A stretch of DNA of 64,000 nt from Pseudomonas graminis (GTDB lineage Bacteria > Pseudomonadota > Gammaproteobacteria > Pseudomonadales > Pseudomonadaceae): positions 892,501-956,500 of the forward strand of contig NZ_CP053746.1 of assembly GCF_013201545.1 (NCBI RefSeq), read 5' to 3'. Made by a program: the position numbers and the translations under genes. The notes beneath the pieces are model-generated. The model was not told the origin of the DNA. It ran no database searches and was given only the letters and a program-made list of their open reading frames with translations. Of this stretch, positions 39,017 through 47,803 are shown piece after piece. The stretch's first letter is position 1. Each line of letters opens with the position of its first letter.

Positions 39017-41977
39017 ATGCCCAAAGGATTGAAACGCGCCATCGGCGCCCTGCTGGCCGTCTTCGCCATCTACAGCGTGCTGGGGTTTCTGATCCTGCCA
39101 GGCGTCGCAGTGCGAATCATCAATCAACAGCTGGCCAATTACAGCACAGTGCCGGCCAGGCTCGACCGCCTCGAACTCAATCCCTACAGCCTGGAAGTCA
39201 CCCTTTGGGGCCTGAACATCGGAGTGCCGGGCAAGGAGCAAATCGGTTTCGCACGGCTTTACGCCAATCTGCAAATCGACAGCCTGTGGACCAAGGCCCT
39301 GCACCTCAAGGCCGTCGAACTCGATAAACCCAAGACCGAGCTGCTGTTCGCCAAGGACGGCACGCTCAACCTGGCCGGCCTGTTCAAGCTGCCCGCCGGC
39401 GAACCTGCAAAACCCGACGAGCCTCCAAGCAAACCGTTTCCGCTGCGCATCGGCGAGATCAAGCTGGCCGACGGCTACGTGCATTTCCAGGACATGCGCC
39501 CCAGCGAGCCCATCGAGTTTCTCTACGACGCGCTGAATTTCGAACTCAAAAACCTCAGCACGCTGCCGGAAGACAACGCCGACATGACCCTAGTTGCCGC
39601 CGGACCTAACGGCGGTCAGATCGATTGGGTCGGGCGCATCAGCCTTGTGCCCATCTCGTCCGAAGGCACGCTAAAAATCACCGACGGCAAGATGGAAGTC
39701 TGGTGGCCCTACGTGCGCGACGCGCTGCCGCTGGTGCTCAAAGACGGCGTGCTGAATTTCGATACCCATTACAAACTCAGTCTGGCCAAGGAAACCGAGC
39801 TGTTGCTGGACAAGACGTCCCTGAGTGTCGCGCCCTTCGCCATTGATGCCCCGGACGGCAGACCGCTGGCCCGCCTGAAAAAACTGAGCGTGAGCGAGAC
39901 GTCGATCGATCTGGCCAAGCAGTTGGTGAGCGTCGGCAAAATTCGCAGTGAAGGCCTCGAAACCTGGGCGACAAGGGAGTCGGACGGTGAGCTGGACTGG
40001 CAGAAGTTGTTTGCCAGTCAGCCTTCTAAATCGCAGGCGAAAAAGGTTGAGGCTGAAAAACAGCAGCCCGCCACTGCTACCAGTACGGAAACCACCGCCA
40101 GCGCCAAGCCGGCGGCGCCGAGCAAACCCTGGCAGGTGTTGCTGGGCGATACGCAGCTGCGCGACTACCGCATTCATCTCGCCGACAAAGTGCCGAAAGA
40201 GCCTGTCGCCATTGACGTCGGCCCGTTGAATCTGGACCTGACCGGCTTCGACAGCCTCAACAAGTCGCCCTTCAAACTCAAGCTCGACACCGGCGTGGGC
40301 AAGCAAGGCAAGCTGACCGCAGACGGCGAGGTGAATCTGGCGCCGGTTCGCGCCAATCTTAATGTCACCACCCGCGATATCGACTTGCGTGTCGCGCAGT
40401 CCTACGTCACACCTTTCATTCGCCTGGAAGTGCGCAGCGGCATGCTCAACAGCGATCTGGCGGTGGACCTGAAAAGCACCGAGCCCTTGGCGCTGGGCAT
40501 TACCGGCAAGGCGCAGGTTGACCAGTTGCACACCCTCGACACGCTTAAGTCGCGGGACTTCGTGAAGTGGCAGCGGCTGAATGTCGAGGGGCTGAATTTC
40601 CAGTTGGGCGACAGCCTGACTATTGCCTCGGTCAACATTGATCAGCCGTATGCGCGCTTCATGATCGCCGATGATCGCTCGACCAATATCGACGACCTTC
40701 TGATTCCACAGCCCGCTGATCAGGCGCCTGCCGCGCCGAAAGCCAAGGCTGCCGCCAGCAGCGAAAAGCCCATGGGCATTCGCATTGGCGAGGTCAACAT
40801 CACCAATGGCTCGGCCAATTTCGCCGACTTCAGCCTGACGCCCAACTTCGCCACCGCCGTCCAGCAGCTCAACGGCAAGATCGGCACGCTGGACAACCGC
40901 CAGGACAAACCGGCAACGGTGAACATCAATGGCAAGGTTGATCGGTATGCGCCGGTGACCATCAAGGGCGCGCTGAATCCGTTCAACCCGATGGCGAGCC
41001 TGGACATCGCCACCAGCTTCAAGCGCGTGGAGCTGACCACGTTGACGCCCTACTCCGGCAAGTTCGCCGGTTACCGTATTCGCAAGGGGCGCTTGAATCT
41101 GGATCTGCACTACCTGATCACCAAGGGCCAGCTCAAGGCCGAGAACAAAGTGGTCGTCGAGCAGCTGCAACTGGGTGAAAAGGTCGACAGCCCGGATGCG
41201 GTGAATCTTCCGTTGAAACTGGCGATTGCCCTGCTGAAGGATACCGATGGCAAGATTTCCATCGAGTTGCCCGTAACGGGCGACCTCAACAATCCGCAGT
41301 TCAGCGTGATGCCGATTGTCTGGCAGACCCTGCGCAATCTGGTGGTGAAGGCCGCGGCGGCGCCGTTCAAATTCATCGGCGGGTTGATCAGCGGCGGTGG
41401 CGGGTCGGAGGATTTGGGCACGGTGGCCTTCGCGCCGGGGGCTGATGAGTTGAGCCCTGAGGCAATGGCTTCGCTGGACAAGCTGGCGGCAGGATTGAAA
41501 GCGCGGCCGGCATTGCGTCTGGAGATTGAAGGCACCAGCGCTGAGGCCAGCGACGGTCCATTGATTGCCCAGCAACGACTGGAGCGCGAATACCAGAGCA
41601 CGTACTACAAGATTCTCCAGCGCCGCGGTGACAAAGTGCCTGCGCAGCCGAGCGATCTGGCCGTGCCTGCTGATGAGAAAGCGCCGATGCTCGAGGGCAT
41701 TTATCGCACACGTCTGAAGCAACAGCCGCCAGCCGAGTGGGTGAATCTGGGCAAGGAAGAGCGTCAGAACAAGCTGCGCGAAGCGGTGCTCAAATCCTGG
41801 AGTTCGAGCGCGCTGCTGCTGCGTCAGCTCGGCCAGGCGCGGGCCGGAAGCATCAAGGACTATCTGGTCGACAAGGGCCAACTGGCAGACGAGCGGGTGT
41901 ATTTCGTCGACACCACCCTTGGCCAGCCAGAAAAAGACGGCCGCGTTATCAGCCCCCTGCACCTCGACAGCGAGTAA
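39017..41977 (+). CDS. DUF748 AsmA-like envelope protein
   Basis: A 986-residue protein with one N-terminal membrane anchor (ALLAVFAIYSVLGFLILPG) and a long periplasmic part with DUF748 repeats (VDRYAPVTIKGALNPFNP, TLTPYSGKFAGYRIRKGRLN) typical of AsmA-like proteins, now thought to form phospholipid-bridging grooves. The C-terminal part (after about residue 800) resembles an OmpA-like region (VAFAPGADELSPEAMASLDK) but is incomplete. ATG 39017 follows a short untranslated leader; a start 15 codons earlier is possible. It overlaps the next gene by one base. Confidence 0.88.
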   Translation: MPKGLKRAIGALLAVFAIYSVLGFLILPGVAVRIINQQLANYSTVPARLDRLELNPYSLEVTLWGLNIGVPGKEQIGFARLYANLQIDSLWTKALHLKAVELDKPKTELLFAKDGTLNLAGLFKLPAGEPAKPDEPPSKPFPLRIGEIKLADGYVHFQDMRPSEPIEFLYDALNFELKNLSTLPEDNADMTLVAAGPNGGQIDWVGRISLVPISSEGTLKITDGKMEVWWPYVRDALPLVLKDGVLNFDTHYKLSLAKETELLLDKTSLSVAPFAIDAPDGRPLARLKKLSVSETSIDLAKQLVSVGKIRSEGLETWATRESDGELDWQKLFASQPSKSQAKKVEAEKQQPATATSTETTASAKPAAPSKPWQVLLGDTQLRDYRIHLADKVPKEPVAIDVGPLNLDLTGFDSLNKSPFKLKLDTGVGKQGKLTADGEVNLAPVRANLNVTTRDIDLRVAQSYVTPFIRLEVRSGMLNSDLAVDLKSTEPLALGITGKAQVDQLHTLDTLKSRDFVKWQRLNVEGLNFQLGDSLTIASVNIDQPYARFMIADDRSTNIDDLLIPQPADQAPAAPKAKAAASSEKPMGIRIGEVNITNGSANFADFSLTPNFATAVQQLNGKIGTLDNRQDKPATVNINGKVDRYAPVTIKGALNPFNPMASLDIATSFKRVELTTLTPYSGKFAGYRIRKGRLNLDLHYLITKGQLKAENKVVVEQLQLGEKVDSPDAVNLPLKLAIALLKDTDGKISIELPVTGDLNNPQFSVMPIVWQTLRNLVVKAAAAPFKFIGGLISGGGGSEDLGTVAFAPGADELSPEAMASLDKLAAGLKARPALRLEIEGTSAEASDGPLIAQQRLEREYQSTYYKILQRRGDKVPAQPSDLAVPADEKAPMLEGIYRTRLKQQPPAEWVNLGKEERQNKLREAVLKSWSSSALLLRQLGQARAGSIKDYLVDKGQLADERVYFVDTTLGQPEKDGRVISPLHLDSE

Positions 41978-42294
41978 TGATTTTGAAGAATGCAATAACG
42001 AGGATGGCGTTGGTGCTCGGTGTGACCGCGCTGGTTGGCGTTGTTCAGGCGGATACATTGCGCTGTGGCAGCCAGTTGATCAGCGTGGGCGACCGAATGT
42101 TTGAAGTGCAGCAGAAGTGCGGCCAGCCGGTCAGCCAGGACATCATCGGCTACAAGGAAACCGTCAATCACTACCGCCAGGTGGATCAGGTGCAGGTCCA
42201 GGAATGGGTCTACGGCCCGAGCAACGGGATGTACCAGTATTTGAGGTTCGAAGGTGGGCGCTTGGTGAGGATCGATAGCAAACGCGGGAGGTGA
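41977..42294 (+). CDS. DUF2845 secreted protein
   Basis: 105 residues: signal peptide (ITRMALVLGVTALVGVVQA), then DTLRCGSQLISVGDRMFEV and KCGQPVSQD, the DUF2845 pattern with two cysteines probably disulfide-bonded in the periplasm. Its ATG overlaps the DUF748 gene's TAA (TAATG), so the two are translated together. Function unknown. Confidence 0.85.
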   Translation: MILKNAITRMALVLGVTALVGVVQADTLRCGSQLISVGDRMFEVQQKCGQPVSQDIIGYKETVNHYRQVDQVQVQEWVYGPSNGMYQYLRFEGGRLVRIDSKRGR

Positions 42295-42313
42295 TGGCGC
42301 CTGCCCTGACGCT

Positions 42314-42449
42314 TTCCCGGCTAAAGCCGGTCCCACAAAAAGCACGCGGTCAGTCTGTGGGACCGGCTTTAGCCGGGAAGAGGCCCGCGTGGACACCCTA
42401 CATTTGCGGTGCCACACCCGACGCCTTCCCGGCTGAAGCCGGTCCTACA
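42314..42449. repeat. REPIN-like cluster after the DUF2845 gene
   Basis: TTCCCGGCTAAAGCCGGTCC plus CACA (42314-42337) is the exact reverse complement of 42356-42379, and a third, slightly changed single copy follows at 42426-42449 (CCCGGCTGAAGCCGGTCCTA). Each copy is itself a small palindrome. The element lies between the convergent DUF2845 gene and lapC and could end both transcripts. Confidence 0.88.
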
Positions 42450-42488
42450 AAGAAAGAGGCCAGTCTACCGGCCATCAACCATCAGCCA

Positions 42489-43862
42489 TCAACGCTCGTG
42501 CAGTGCCTCGGCGCGGGCTTTCAGCACGGGTTTGAGCAGGTAGCTCAGGATGGTTTTCTTGCCGGTGATGATGTCCACCGAGGCGACCATGCCGGGGATG
42601 ATGAGCAGTGGGTGCTCATCGGTGCCGAGGTGGCTGCGGTCGGTGCGCAGTTTGATCACGTAAAAGGTGTTCTTCTTCTCTTCGTCCTGAATGGTGTCGG
42701 CGCCGATCTGTTCCAGCTTGCCTTTCAGCCCGCCATAGATCGTGTAGTCGTAGGCCGTGAATTTGATCATCGCTTCCTGACCCGGGTGCAGGAAGGCGAT
42801 GTCTTGCGGACGAATGCGCGCTTCTACCAACAGAGTGTCATCCAGCGGCACAACTTCGGCAATGTCGCTGCCCGGCTGAATAACACCGCCCACGGTATTG
42901 ACCAGCATCTGCTTGACCACGCCGCGCACCGGCGACGTCACCATCGTACGGTTGACGCGGTCTTCAAGACCCTTGGCTGTCGACTGCGCTTTGGAAAGGT
43001 TGGTGCGCGCTTCATTCAGTTGGGTCAGCGCATCGCTGCGGAATTTGCCACGGGTTTCGTCGATCTTGCGCTGCACTTCGGCAATCGCCGCTTGTGCCCG
43101 AGGAATCGCCAGCGTGGTGCCGTCCAGCTGCCCGCGTGTTTCCACCTCGGAACGCTTCAGCCGCAGGATGTCCACCGGCGACACCGCGCCCTGGGACACC
43201 AACGGCTCGGACATGCCGATCTCCTGGCGCAACAGGCCCAGGCTGCTGCGGTACTGCTCCTGCTTGGAGGCGAACTCACGCAATTCCTGCTGACGCTGAA
43301 TCAACTGCTGCTGCAAGCCACCGATCTCGTCGACCAGTTGCTGACGACGGCTCTTGTACAGCGACTCTTCGTTGGACGCCTGATTCGGCACCAGCTTGCG
43401 CGCTTCGGCGCTGATATTCAGGGGACGGTCATCGACCTCGGCGCTCAGACGCTCAACGCGCAGTTGCATCGCCAGACGATCCGCTTCGGTCTCGCCGACG
43501 TTGGACGCAAAGCGCGTGTCATCGAGACGAATCAGCGGGGCGCCGGCGTCGACGATCTGGCCGTCGTGGGCGTAGATCTGCGCGACGATGCCGCCTTCCA
43601 GGTTCTGGATCTTCTGGATCTTGGTCGACGGAATGGCCTTGCCCTCGCCCTTCGTCACTTCATCGATCACGGCGTAGTTGGCCCAGACCAGCAAGAAGAC
43701 GAAGAACAGGATCACCGCCCAGATGGTCAGCCGCACAATGCGCGGAGCATCGTCGACCAGTGCCTTTTTGACTTCCGGGAGTGCCTGGCCTTCCAGCGAC
43801 GGCGAGCCTTTGAAGTAGCCGAAGATGCCGCCACCGGAGTTTTGACCTGACTTAAGCAACAC
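42489..43862 (-). CDS. lapC: LapC, type I secretion membrane-fusion protein
   Basis: HlyD-family adaptor bridging LapB and LapE across the periplasm. 457 residues: one N-terminal transmembrane helix (VRLTIWAVILFFVFLLVWAN), a lipoyl half (NLEGGIVAQIYAHDGQIVDAG), a long coiled coil (about residues 140-290), then a beta-barrel with TSPVRGVVKQMLVNTVGGV. GTG start at 43862, with AAGGGG seven bases upstream, overlaps lapB by 11 bases. Last gene of lapE-lapB-lapC. Confidence 0.92.
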   Translation of the reverse strand: MLLKSGQNSGGGIFGYFKGSPSLEGQALPEVKKALVDDAPRIVRLTIWAVILFFVFLLVWANYAVIDEVTKGEGKAIPSTKIQKIQNLEGGIVAQIYAHDGQIVDAGAPLIRLDDTRFASNVGETEADRLAMQLRVERLSAEVDDRPLNISAEARKLVPNQASNEESLYKSRRQQLVDEIGGLQQQLIQRQQELREFASKQEQYRSSLGLLRQEIGMSEPLVSQGAVSPVDILRLKRSEVETRGQLDGTTLAIPRAQAAIAEVQRKIDETRGKFRSDALTQLNEARTNLSKAQSTAKGLEDRVNRTMVTSPVRGVVKQMLVNTVGGVIQPGSDIAEVVPLDDTLLVEARIRPQDIAFLHPGQEAMIKFTAYDYTIYGGLKGKLEQIGADTIQDEEKKNTFYVIKLRTDRSHLGTDEHPLLIIPGMVASVDIITGKKTILSYLLKPVLKARAEALHER

Positions 43863-46005
43863 TGATCTGCCCCTTCTTCAACGCTTCCATAACGGCGGCT
43901 TTCGGGCCGTCGGCCACGATCTGGCCGCGGTCGATGACTATCAGGCGATCAACCAGGCTGAGCAACGAAGCTCGGTGTGTCACAAGAATCACGGTCTTTT
44001 TCTCGATAACGCCATGCAGGCGCTGCTTCAAACGTTCTTCGCCGGTGTTGTCCATGGCGCTGGTGGGTTCGTCGAGCAACAGAATCGGCGGATCGAGCAA
44101 CAAGGCCCGCGCCAGGGCGACGTTCTGCCGCTGACCACCGGACAGGTTCTGCCCGCGCTCACCCACCTGCAGCTCGTAGCCCTGGGGATGCAGACTGGCG
44201 AATTCATGCACGCCGGCCAGTTCGGCGGCCTGCAGCACCATCTCATCATCCACGTAGCGCGCACCGGAAATCAGGTTGTCGCGCAGCGTGCCCGACAACA
44301 GCTGAATGTCCTGAGCGACGTAGCCGATGTTGTGGCGCACTTCGCTGACGTCGATCTGGCGAATGTCGACGCCATCCACCAGCAGCGAGCCTTCGTCCGG
44401 CTGATACAAACCGACCAGCAGTTTGGCGAGGGAGCTTTTGCCCGAACCGCTGCGGCCGATGATGCCTACCTTCTCGCCCGGGCGGATCACCAGATTGATG
44501 TTGCGCAGCGCCAGGTTCTGCTGGTTCGGGTAAGTGAACTCAAGGTTGCGGAATTCCATGGCGCCTTGCAGGACCTGACGGCTGAGCGGACGCTCGTCGA
44601 AATTGCGCTCCTGAGGCAGCTCCATCATCTGATCAACCGACACCATGGTCACTTTGGCTTGCTGATAACGGGTCAGCAGGCCGGACAATTGCGCCAACGG
44701 GCCGAGGGCGCGACCGCTGAGCATGTAGCAGGCCACGAGGCCGCCCATGCTGAGAACGCCGTCCATGATCATGTAAACGCCGAAGCAGATCATCGCCACG
44801 CCCGCCAGTTGCTGAATCAGCAGGGTGATGTTCATGGCGAGGCCGGAAAGGACTTTAACGCGCAATTCCAGGCGGCTGAGGGTACCGATGGTGTGTTCCC
44901 ACTGGTACTGACGCTCGCTTTCGGCGTTATTGACCTTCACAGCGTCGAGGCCGGCGAGGGTTTCGATCAGGCTCGACTGACGCTCGGCACCCAATGCCAT
45001 GGTGCGCTCAAGGGTGGACGTCAGCGGCTTTTGCAGGAAGTGGCCGATGCCCAGCGCCAGCGGGAAGGCGATGATCGGAATCCACACCAGATGCCCGCCC
45101 AGCAGCGCAATCACCAGCAGGATGATCAGCGTGAACGGCAGATCAATGAGGCTGGTCAGGGTCAGCGACGTGAGGAAGTCACGCATGCCCTGAAACTCAT
45201 GGATGTTCTGGGCGTAACTGCCCACCCGCGCCGGACGAAACTTCATCGCCATGCCGACGATTCGCTCGAACAGCGTGGCGGAAATGATCAGGTCGGTTTT
45301 CTTGCCGGCCAAGTCCAGACACAGACTGCGCAGGCCCTTGAGCAACAGGTCAAACAGGAACGCACCACAGATACCGGTCGCCAGCACCCACAAGGTTGCG
45401 GTGGCCTGGTTGGGCACGACTCGGTCGTAGACGTTCATCACGAAAAGAGGGGTAGCCAGAGCGATCAGGTTGATCACAAAGCTGGCAGCGATCGCGTCGA
45501 CGTAAAGCCAGCGAGACAGCTTGAGGGTGTCCTTGAACCAGGAACGAGCGCGCGGGATGAGCGAGCCCTGGGTTACGTCAAATTTATGTTGGGGTTGTGC
45601 GAAAAACACCCGACCGCTGTAATCCTGCGCCAGCGCTTCGGTTTCGATCAGCACTTCGCCGCCGTTGCTTTCGCTGATCAGCAGGCGGGCCGATTCGCCC
45701 TCCCAACCGAGCAGAACGGCAGAGCGCCCTTCTTTCAGCAGCAGCAAGGCGGGCAATGCGATCTCGGGAATCTGGGTGAGCTTGCGTTGCAGCAAACGCC
45801 CTTGCAAACCGGCCCGGGCAGCGGCGCGAGGCAGCAGATCCGGGCTCAAACGCTGGTCGGGCAATGGCAGACCGGTGGTCAGCATGGCCCGGCTCGCGGG
45901 TTTGTGATGCAGGGCACAGAGTGTCAGCAGCCCGTCGAGTAGCGGATCGTCGTGCTGGCTGCGTGGATCATGACCTAATTGAGCCGAAGGTAATTCCAAG
46001 TCCAC
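43852..46005 (-). CDS. lapB: LapB, type I secretion ABC transporter
   Basis: Inner-membrane ATPase/permease exporting the adhesin. 717 residues: N-terminal C39-like domain (about 1-135) that lacks the usual Cys/His protease motif and so probably only recognises substrate, six-helix ABC membrane domain (about 160-430), nucleotide-binding domain with Walker A IGRSGSGKSSLAK, signature LSGGQRQNVALARAL and Walker [16 protein letters not shown] start at 46005, 49 bases after lapE. Confidence 0.93.
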   Translation of the reverse strand: MDLELPSAQLGHDPRSQHDDPLLDGLLTLCALHHKPASRAMLTTGLPLPDQRLSPDLLPRAAARAGLQGRLLQRKLTQIPEIALPALLLLKEGRSAVLLGWEGESARLLISESNGGEVLIETEALAQDYSGRVFFAQPQHKFDVTQGSLIPRARSWFKDTLKLSRWLYVDAIAASFVINLIALATPLFVMNVYDRVVPNQATATLWVLATGICGAFLFDLLLKGLRSLCLDLAGKKTDLIISATLFERIVGMAMKFRPARVGSYAQNIHEFQGMRDFLTSLTLTSLIDLPFTLIILLVIALLGGHLVWIPIIAFPLALGIGHFLQKPLTSTLERTMALGAERQSSLIETLAGLDAVKVNNAESERQYQWEHTIGTLSRLELRVKVLSGLAMNITLLIQQLAGVAMICFGVYMIMDGVLSMGGLVACYMLSGRALGPLAQLSGLLTRYQQAKVTMVSVDQMMELPQERNFDERPLSRQVLQGAMEFRNLEFTYPNQQNLALRNINLVIRPGEKVGIIGRSGSGKSSLAKLLVGLYQPDEGSLLVDGVDIRQIDVSEVRHNIGYVAQDIQLLSGTLRDNLISGARYVDDEMVLQAAELAGVHEFASLHPQGYELQVGERGQNLSGGQRQNVALARALLLDPPILLLDEPTSAMDNTGEERLKQRLHGVIEKKTVILVTHRASLLSLVDRLIVIDRGQIVADGPKAAVMEALKKGQISVA

Positions 46006-46054
46006 GCTGACACTCTCTTTCTTAACGGTTAAAAGAAGCTGACTCCGTCAAGAA

Positions 46055-47404
46055 TCAGTTCATGCCCGGCAGCTGAACGGTCGGTTTGACGTCGTTCTGC
46101 ACAACCGATGCCATTGGCGCCACAACGCCCTGGCTTTTCAGCAGCGTGCCCATGTCCGCCTTGATGCGGTATTGGGTGTACGTCTGCAGGTTCTTCAGTT
46201 GCACCAGACGCTGTTGCGCGGTGAACAACTCGTTCTCGCTGTCGAGAAGGTCGAGCAGGGTACGCTCTCCCAGACTGAATTGCTGCTGGTAAGAGGTACG
46301 AACGCTGTTGGCACGCTCGACGTACTGCTGAGCAATCGGCACCTGGGCGTTGGCGTTGTTGTAGGCGTTCCAGGCCAGGCCCAGTTCTTCGTTCAACTGA
46401 CGCAGCGCGTTGTTGCGGATGTCCAGGGCCTGGCTCGACAGGTACGACTTGGACTGCAGGTCAGCCTTGTTGCTGCCACCGGCGTACAAGTTGAAGCGCA
46501 TGCGCACCATGGCTTCCCAGCCATTGTTGTGGCCTTCGTCGCCGCCAATGTTGTTATCGGCATTGCGGCCCAGTTCTGCATCGAAACGCGGGTAATAATT
46601 GGACTGCGCCGAGCTGTACTGCTTTTCAGCGGCAACGATGTCGGCTTCGGCCGAGCGCAGCACCGGGCTGTTCTCGAGCATCTGGCGGCGGGCTTCGTTC
46701 AGATCGGCGGGCATCATGGCAAACGGCGACGGCGCTTCCAGCTGGTCAGCTTCCAGACCAACGGCACTCAGGTAGTTGGTCTGAGCGTCGGCCAAGTTGG
46801 TCTGTTCGGTGATCAGGTTGTTACGAGCCTGTGCCAGACGGGCATCGGCCTGGTCCATATCCGCCATACGCCCGACACCGCGGGAAGTGCGAAGTTTGAT
46901 TTGATCGTAAATACGTTCGTGACTCTTCAGGTTCTCTTCTGCCAGCCGAACCATTTCACGTTGAGTCAGTACATCCAAATAGACCTGTGCAACAGTCAAC
47001 GCCGTACGTTCGGTGGTATTCAACAGCGAATAGCCCCGGGAATTGGCGGTGGCTTGTTGACGCGCAACTTCGTTACTTGTTGCGAAGCCATCGAACAGCA
47101 TCTGCTGAAGGCGGATTTGCGCTTCACCGCGGTCCAGCGTCTGGTAGTCATGACGGCCGGTCGAGGCACGGGTGCTTGGCGTATCGGAACCGGCCCGGCC
47201 GTAGCCCGCCGTGACGTCGACACGCGGCAGGTAGCCGCCTTTTGCAGCACGAAGCGCGTAGTCCTGCGCGATACGGGCATTAATGCCGGCCTGCACCTCG
47301 GGATGCTCGTCCATGGCTTTCTGCATGGCGGACTGTAGCGTTTGGGCCTGAACGAAGCCGGCACAAAGGATAAGGGGTACAGCAGTGAAAAGGTGCTTAC
47401 GCAT
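46055..47404 (-). CDS. lapE: LapE, TolC-family outer-membrane secretion channel
   Basis: Outer-membrane partner of LapBC and, by analogy with P. fluorescens, the pore in which the adhesin's retention module stays plugged. 449 residues after choosing ATG 47404, which gives a clean Sec signal (MRKHLFTAVPLILCAGFVQA); a longer upstream frame has no signal. TolC helical repeats are seen (EARRQMLENSPVLRSAEADI; SLGERTLLDLLDSENELF). First gene of lapE-lapB-lapC, divergent from the adhesin. Confidence 0.9.
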   Translation of the reverse strand: MRKHLFTAVPLILCAGFVQAQTLQSAMQKAMDEHPEVQAGINARIAQDYALRAAKGGYLPRVDVTAGYGRAGSDTPSTRASTGRHDYQTLDRGEAQIRLQQMLFDGFATSNEVARQQATANSRGYSLLNTTERTALTVAQVYLDVLTQREMVRLAEENLKSHERIYDQIKLRTSRGVGRMADMDQADARLAQARNNLITEQTNLADAQTNYLSAVGLEADQLEAPSPFAMMPADLNEARRQMLENSPVLRSAEADIVAAEKQYSSAQSNYYPRFDAELGRNADNNIGGDEGHNNGWEAMVRMRFNLYAGGSNKADLQSKSYLSSQALDIRNNALRQLNEELGLAWNAYNNANAQVPIAQQYVERANSVRTSYQQQFSLGERTLLDLLDSENELFTAQQRLVQLKNLQTYTQYRIKADMGTLLKSQGVVAPMASVVQNDVKPTVQLPGMN

Positions 47405-47803
47405 TTTGGTGGTTTCCCGAGAACGTACTTGTTCAAAATGCAGCAATACACACTGCCGCATCGTAAAAATGGCCATTGAAGTGATCGTTTCGAGAGTGTT
47501 CTGAAGGGCGCTTGCGATCACACTGCAGAAATACGCGATCTCATCAAATATCAATGTGACATTACGGATGCGATTGTTTAGGATGTCGCCGAATAGGTCA
47601 ATACTTTGGCAGAAAGTTAATTCCGGTGCCGACCTGCTGTAAATAAATTGACGCCAGATAACGTGCAACTTAATTAGTTCCCTAAGTTGTTATCTGTCAT
47701 CGAATCAAACGCGAATCTTTACGTATTCCAATATGAAGCGGCTCTGTTAAGCCGGTCGGCATGATGGATACCCACTGAACGGTAATTTCGGAGAGTCACC
47801 CCC
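47405..47803. promoter_or_regulatory. Divergent lapE/adhesin control region with FleQ box and palindrome
   Basis: 399 AT-rich bases. GTAAATAAATTGAC at 47639-47652 matches the FleQ consensus GTCAATAAATTGAC at 13 of 14 positions; GTCAATACTTTGGC (47597-47610) is a weaker second copy. Directly after lies a palindrome: AGATAACGTGCAACTTA (47656-47672) against TAAGTTGTTATCT (47683-47695). GGAGAG precedes the adhesin ATG. FleQ is the known c-di-GMP-responsive regulator of lapA in P. putida. Confidence 0.72.
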
